Of a DNA stretch of 7,125 nucleotides, positions 4,754 through 7,125 are shown piece by piece (the stretch's first letter is position 1; every line of letters starts with the position of its first letter). Origin of the DNA: JAICLL01 sp035252155. Its GTDB lineage: Bacteria; Planctomycetota; Planctomycetia; Pirellulales; JAICIG01. The stretch covers positions 1 through 7,125 of the forward strand of contig DATFDL010000432.1 in the NCBI GenBank assembly GCA_035252155.1. The letters are read 5' to 3'. Both the position numbers and the translations under genes were made by a program. Below the pieces are notes generated by a model that saw only the letters and a program-made list of their open reading frames with translations, was not told the DNA's origin and did no database searches.

Positions 4754-5067
4754 GACGGCCTAGTGCGAAGTCAGGCATGGGTTGATGGTTAGAGTTGCTG
4801 TCGGAAGGCGCACATGGGTGCCACGGCATCCGCCGCGGCGCGGTTTGGCATCGAGCCGACGTGTGACGCAAATCGCCGCGGCGGACGCCGTGCGACGTCG
4901 GGCCGAAGTGTAGGTTCGCACGGCGTCCGTCGCAGCAAACCGCTCCGATGCGTTTGGCGACATCGCTCGCGCTGCGACGGATGCCGTGGCACCCTGGCGC
5001 ATCGTTCGCGCGATCAATCCGTGGCCGACCAAGCGCTAGAGGCTGTCCTCCAAAGATCGCGGCAAAC
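4754..5067. other. Convergent intergenic region with one large palindromic element
   Basis: The 314-bp gap lies between the 3' ends of the nucleotidyltransferase gene (+) and sppA (-). An open frame at 4814-5071 exists, but it spans the hairpin element and has no protein-like character. Apart from the element at 4816-4994, nothing is recognised. Confidence 0.6.
4816..4994. repeat. Long near-palindromic element, about 180 nt
   Basis: The outer arms GGGTGCCACGGCATCCG (4816-4832) and CGGATGCCGTGGCACCC (4978-4994) are a perfect 17-bp inverted repeat. After one mismatch, pairing continues for about ten more pairs (4834-4843 with 4967-4976, two of them G-U). A middle stem pairs GCATCG (4848-4853) with CGATGC (4946-4951) and extends past a bulge. 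The inner stem 4875-4895 with 4916-4936 has 21 positions with one mismatch and one G-U, including a perfect 14-bp block. The terminal loop is 4896-4915. The whole unit folds into one rod-like hairpin on either strand. GGCGCA occurs just outside both ends (4807-4812 and 4996-5001), which could be a short target duplication. It may be a MITE-like or REP-type element, a structured RNA, or a shared transcription end. Confidence 0.65.
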
Positions 5068-6159
5068 TTAGTGGCGCGTAAAACCATCCTCCGCAGTCAA
5101 AGGCGGCAGCCAGGTGCAGAGATAATAAGCGCGTGGGGAAGCTAAGTCGAGCAGCGCCGCCAACTCGCCGACGGGCGAAGCGCCACGAGCCTGGCTGCGC
5201 GCTCCGAGCACGATGTCGAAAATGCCGCCGAAGTGCTTGTACTTCACCACGCTGGTTTTGTCTTTGTCGAGGCCGGCCAATTCGATCGCCCGGTCGATGG
5301 CGTCCTCGATAAATCCCTCTTGATCGACCAGTCCGCTGGCCAGCGCTTGCCGCGTCGTGAAAACCTGCCCGGTGGCAACCTTGTCGAGCGCGGCCTCGTC
5401 GGTGCGGAAGATCGGCCTGCCCGACTTGACGATCTCTTTGAACCGCGTAAAGCCGTCGTCGACCAGCCCCTGAAAAATCTGCCGCTCTTCTTCGGTCATC
5501 AGCCGCGTGGGGCTGCCCATCTGCTTCAAGCGGTGGCTTTTGATCGAATCTTCCTCGACCTGCCACTTTTCCATCAGCCCGGCCAGATTGTAATGGGGAA
5601 TGATCACGCCGATCGAGCCGGTCCAGGTGGTCGGCTCGGCGAAGATGGTGCGGGGCGTGTCGCCCACGGCCATCGCCACATAGTAGCCGCCGCTGGCCGC
5701 GATGCCGCCCATGCTCACCACCAGCGGCAGCTCGCGCTCGCGGCAAAGTTGATGCAGATGATGATAGAGATAGTCGCTGCCACTCACGGTGCCGCCGGGC
5801 GAGTTGATGCGCAGCACCACGGCCCTGACCGATTCGTCGTCGCGGATATGGTCGATCTGTTTTTTTACAAAGCCGTCGCCGTCGAGAATCGTGCCTTCCA
5901 GCGTGATGATGGCGATTTTGTTGTCGGCGTGCCGGGCCAGCGAGTGATGCTGCTCGTGAAGGCCGTCTTCGTCCTCCCAACTGGTGAAGCCCACCAGGAC
6001 CACCGTGCCGACCACGGCCAGCAGCACCGCGCCCAGGCTGGCGACGGCGAGCAACCGCAACAGCCAGCGGCCAACGCCGCCACCACGGGGTCGCGATGCG
6101 GGCGGTGCGAAGGGCGGCGTAATCGGTTGGCCGGGCTGCGGGGTGGTATGCGAATCCAT
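5068..6159 (-). CDS. sppA: SppA-type signal peptide peptidase (S49 family)
   Basis: A 363-aa membrane-bound serine protease of the S49 family, which cleaves remnant signal peptides and other membrane-near peptides. Order of parts: a proline-rich cytoplasmic start (1-30), one membrane segment (about 33-58), a spacer, then the protease core. Core motifs are INSPGG (118-123), SMGGIAASGGYY (149-160) with nucleophile Ser156, TGSIGVI (180-186), and IKSHRLKQMGSP (206-217) with Lys212 as the likely general base, as in Bacillus SppA. The length matches the short bacterial SppA form, not the doubled E. coli form. The start is ATG at 6159 because AAGGA lies 7 nt upstream and the usual N-terminus begins there. 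The frame stays open to 6399, but that part encodes repeat DNA (6295-6334). The gene is convergent with the nucleotidyltransferase gene and divergent from the isomerase gene, so it is probably a single-gene unit. All key residues are present. Confidence 0.95.
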   Translation of the reverse strand: MDSHTTPQPGQPITPPFAPPASRPRGGGVGRWLLRLLAVASLGAVLLAVVGTVVLVGFTSWEDEDGLHEQHHSLARHADNKIAIITLEGTILDGDGFVKKQIDHIRDDESVRAVVLRINSPGGTVSGSDYLYHHLHQLCRERELPLVVSMGGIAASGGYYVAMAVGDTPRTIFAEPTTWTGSIGVIIPHYNLAGLMEKWQVEEDSIKSHRLKQMGSPTRLMTEEERQIFQGLVDDGFTRFKEIVKSGRPIFRTDEAALDKVATGQVFTTRQALASGLVDQEGFIEDAIDRAIELAGLDKDKTSVVKYKHFGGIFDIVLGARSQARGASPVGELAALLDLASPRAYYLCTWLPPLTAEDGFTRH

Positions 6160-6166
6160 GAAAAGA

Positions 6167-6171
6167 TCCTT
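6167..6171 (-). promoter_or_regulatory. Ribosome binding site that fixes the sppA start
   Basis: On the minus strand AAGGA stands 7 nt before the ATG at 6159. Clear Shine-Dalgarno sites are rare in this window. This one decides against the 80-codon upstream extension of the open frame to 6399. Confidence 0.7.
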
Positions 6172-6294
6172 AAAGAAGAGATGGGAGGTCAACGGGACTT
6201 GATTGCGTTTGGGTGTCTGACTGGCTGGTATCGGAAACGCTGGGCTCCGTAAACGGATAGAATTCTTTGTGCGTCGGGATGGCCGTTTGATCGT

Positions 6295-6334
6295 CCCAGG
6301 CATAAATGCCTGGGCTACATAAAACGGTGCCGCC
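6295..6334 (+). repeat. Palindromic repeat with conserved tail, copy 2
   Basis: The arms CCCAGGCAT (6295-6303) and ATGCCTGGG (6306-6314) enclose AA. The tail CTACATAAAACGGTGCCGCC (6315-6334) matches copy 1 (54-73) at 18 of 20 positions. The arm differs from copy 1 by one compensated base pair. This shows selection for the hairpin or gene-conversion-free spread of the element. After the tail the two loci diverge. Confidence 0.75.
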
Positions 6335-6413
6335 AATTGCGGGCAGTAAGACCCTTGTTTGAAAGCAGCCCGGCTAACGACCGCGCGAACTGGCGGCATT
6401 TTTCATCGAAGCG

Positions 6414-6433
6414 TTGACGAAATTACTTGTCAA
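6414..6433. promoter_or_regulatory. TTGAC-N10-GTCAA dyad
   Basis: Two perfect 5-bp half-sites (6414-6418 and 6429-6433) are spaced so that their centres are 15 bp apart. The left half reads TTGACG and could also serve as a -35 box, but no good -10 hexamer lies at the right distance. It may be an operator for the downstream isomerase gene or for sppA. Confidence 0.25.
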
Positions 6434-6441
6434 AACCCTTC

Positions 6442-6470
6442 AAACCTCGCGCCACGGTTGGCGCAGGTTT
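6442..6470. repeat. 12-bp hairpin with one bulge
   Basis: AAACCT (6442-6447) and GCGCCA (6449-6454), with C6448 bulged, pair with TGGCGC (6459-6464) and AGGTTT (6465-6470) around the four-base loop CGGT. It is strong and GC-rich in the upper stem. No T-tract follows on either strand, so a regulatory hairpin or dispersed repeat is more likely than a terminator. Confidence 0.55.
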
Positions 6471-6500
6471 GTTCATCCCATTCTATTCGCCGCGGCGGGC

Positions 6501-6521
6501 CTGGCAAAGCCGGGTTGCCAG
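6501..6521. repeat. 7-bp hairpin CTGGCAA/TTGCCAG
   Basis: The perfect arms 6501-6507 and 6515-6521 enclose a 7-nt loop AGCCGGG. It lies 65 bp before the isomerase start. It could be part of the 5' leader or another short dispersed repeat. Confidence 0.4.
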
Positions 6522-6574
6522 AACGCGCTGTGCATGGGTAAGCTAGCGTGATTGAGGATTCTCGCCGCCAAAAA

Positions 6575-6579
6575 AGGAG
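6575..6579 (+). promoter_or_regulatory. Ribosome binding site that fixes the GTG start
   Basis: AGGAG, within a run AAAAAAGGAG, stands 7 nt before the GTG at 6587. It selects that GTG even though no ATG is available nearby in frame. Confidence 0.75.
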
Positions 6580-6586
6580 TGTCATC

Positions 6587-7125
6587 GTGTTCGTCGCGGC
6601 TTCCACCGAATGTTTTCCCACGGCTACGCTGCCCGCCGCCCTGCAGCGGCTGGTCGATCTGGAGTATACGCGGGTCGAAATTCCGCTGCGCGAGTCGGGC
6701 AACCAGCTCAAGCCCTCGCAAGTACACGCCGACGTCGAAAAGGCCGTGCGCGCCTGTCGCGATACCCAGCGGCTGACGCCCGTGGCCTACTCGGCCGACA
6801 TCACCGCCGAGGGCGATGAGTATTACGCCCAGTTTCTCTCGTGCTGCAAGCTGGCCAAGGCCACCAAGGTGGTGGTGATCACGGTGCCCTCGGCCGAGCT
6901 GGGCACGCCGTTCAACGCCGAAGTCGAGCGGCTGCGCGAGCTGGTGCGCATCGCCACTCTGGAGGGCGTGGTCGTGGGCCTGAAGACCGAGATCGGCCGC
7001 ATGAGCCAAGACCCCGACACCGCGGTCGTGTTTTGCGACAACGTGAAGGGGCTGGCCATCACGCTCGACCCCAGCCATTACATCTATGGGCCGCACGGCG
7101 GGGCCAGCTTCGAGCAGGTGATGAA
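6587..7125 (+). CDS. Sugar phosphate isomerase/epimerase-like TIM-barrel protein, 5' part
   Basis: The frame runs off the window; 179 residues are visible. It belongs to the xylose isomerase-like / AP endonuclease 2 TIM-barrel superfamily, cytoplasmic metal-dependent enzymes acting on sugars or sugar phosphates. The start FVAASTECFP is followed by the repeated beta/alpha pattern: LEYTRVEIP (25-33), RLTPVAYSADI (62-72), ATKVVVITVP (92-101), EGVVVGLKTEIG (126-137) and KGLAITLDPSHYI (154-166). Likely metal ligands are Glu135, Asp161 and His164, with Glu31 near the active site. Full-length family members have roughly 250-300 residues, so the missing part holds the last barrel strands. GTG at 6587 is the start because of the AGGAG site 7 nt upstream and the match beginning at once. 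The precise substrate cannot be inferred, and neighbours do not help because sppA is divergent. A minus-strand frame over the same bases is a shadow. Confidence 0.85.
   Translation, partial: MFVAASTECFPTATLPAALQRLVDLEYTRVEIPLRESGNQLKPSQVHADVEKAVRACRDTQRLTPVAYSADITAEGDEYYAQFLSCCKLAKATKVVVITVPSAELGTPFNAEVERLRELVRIATLEGVVVGLKTEIGRMSQDPDTAVVFCDNVKGLAITLDPSHYIYGPHGGASFEQVM

Larger units (their letters stand above)
6160..6586. other. Divergent intergenic region between sppA and the isomerase gene
   Basis: This 427-bp region should hold both promoters. It contains the second palindrome-plus-tail repeat (6295-6334), a TTGAC/GTCAA dyad (6414-6433), a 12-bp hairpin (6442-6470) and a 7-bp hairpin (6501-6521). 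Short frames in it are not supported as genes. Confidence 0.6.

Noticed and set aside
4816..4994. Intrinsic terminator for the convergent genes
   Set aside because: The stems are far too long and no T-tract follows on either strand; termination as a side effect remains possible.
4814..5071. Possible 85-aa gene in the convergent gap
   Set aside because: It spans the long palindromic element, is arginine/serine-rich without domain character, and overlaps the end of sppA.
5233..6252. Plus-strand open frame of 339 codons
   Set aside because: Antisense to sppA; the minus strand carries the intact Ser-Lys protease motifs.
6473..7096. Minus-strand open frame of 207 codons
   Set aside because: Antisense to the TIM-barrel gene, which has a good ribosome site and conserved metal-ligand motifs; the start of this frame lies in repeat-like intergenic DNA.

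Overview
This is a GC-rich, gene-sparse bacterial window. Its style is that of a planctomycete of the Pirellulales type: long intergenic gaps packed with short palindromic repeats, GTG starts, few clear Shine-Dalgarno sites, and a ParB-like/methylase gene, a WecG-type transferase, SppA and a TIM-barrel sugar isomerase of types common in that phylum. The taxonomic call is inference from style and protein families; no marker gene is present.

Layout. Positions 1-375 hold no gene, only repeats: a palindrome with a conserved tail, a 20-bp direct repeat in two copies, and an octamer tract. Positions 376-1281 (+) encode a ParB-like N-terminal domain with two helix-turn-helix regions and the start of a DNA methyltransferase domain that breaks off just after the DPPF motif. 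Positions 3527-1380 (-) carry two glycosyltransferases read in tandem: a GT4 enzyme, then a WecG/TagA/CpsF (GT26) enzyme. They are probably part of a surface or exopolysaccharide pathway. The spacer between them is an octamer-repeat inverted repeat that also encodes the C-terminal tail of the GT4 protein.

Positions 3528-3894 are intergenic, with a G-quadruplex motif and a cluster of palindromic repeats. Positions 3895-4753 (+) hold a two-gene unit: an 88-aa protein of unknown function and a nucleotidyltransferase of the MNT/AbiEii kind that is split by a one-base frameshift. Positions 4754-5067 contain a long, nearly self-complementary element of about 180 nt between convergent genes. Positions 6159-5068 (-) encode a membrane-anchored SppA-type signal peptide peptidase with its Ser-Lys dyad intact. 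Positions 6160-6586 are a divergent intergenic region with a second copy of the palindrome-plus-tail repeat and two further hairpins. From 6587 to the window edge (+) runs the 5' part of a sugar phosphate isomerase/epimerase-like TIM-barrel gene, started by GTG behind a good Shine-Dalgarno site.

Functionally, only the two glycosyltransferases and the 88-aa/nucleotidyltransferase pair look like cooperating units. No complete defence system, CRISPR array, transposase, tRNA or rRNA is visible. The most distinctive content is the variety of structured repeats and their effects on genes: one supplies a coding tail, one probably ends a truncated methylase gene, and one creates a false N-terminal extension of sppA.
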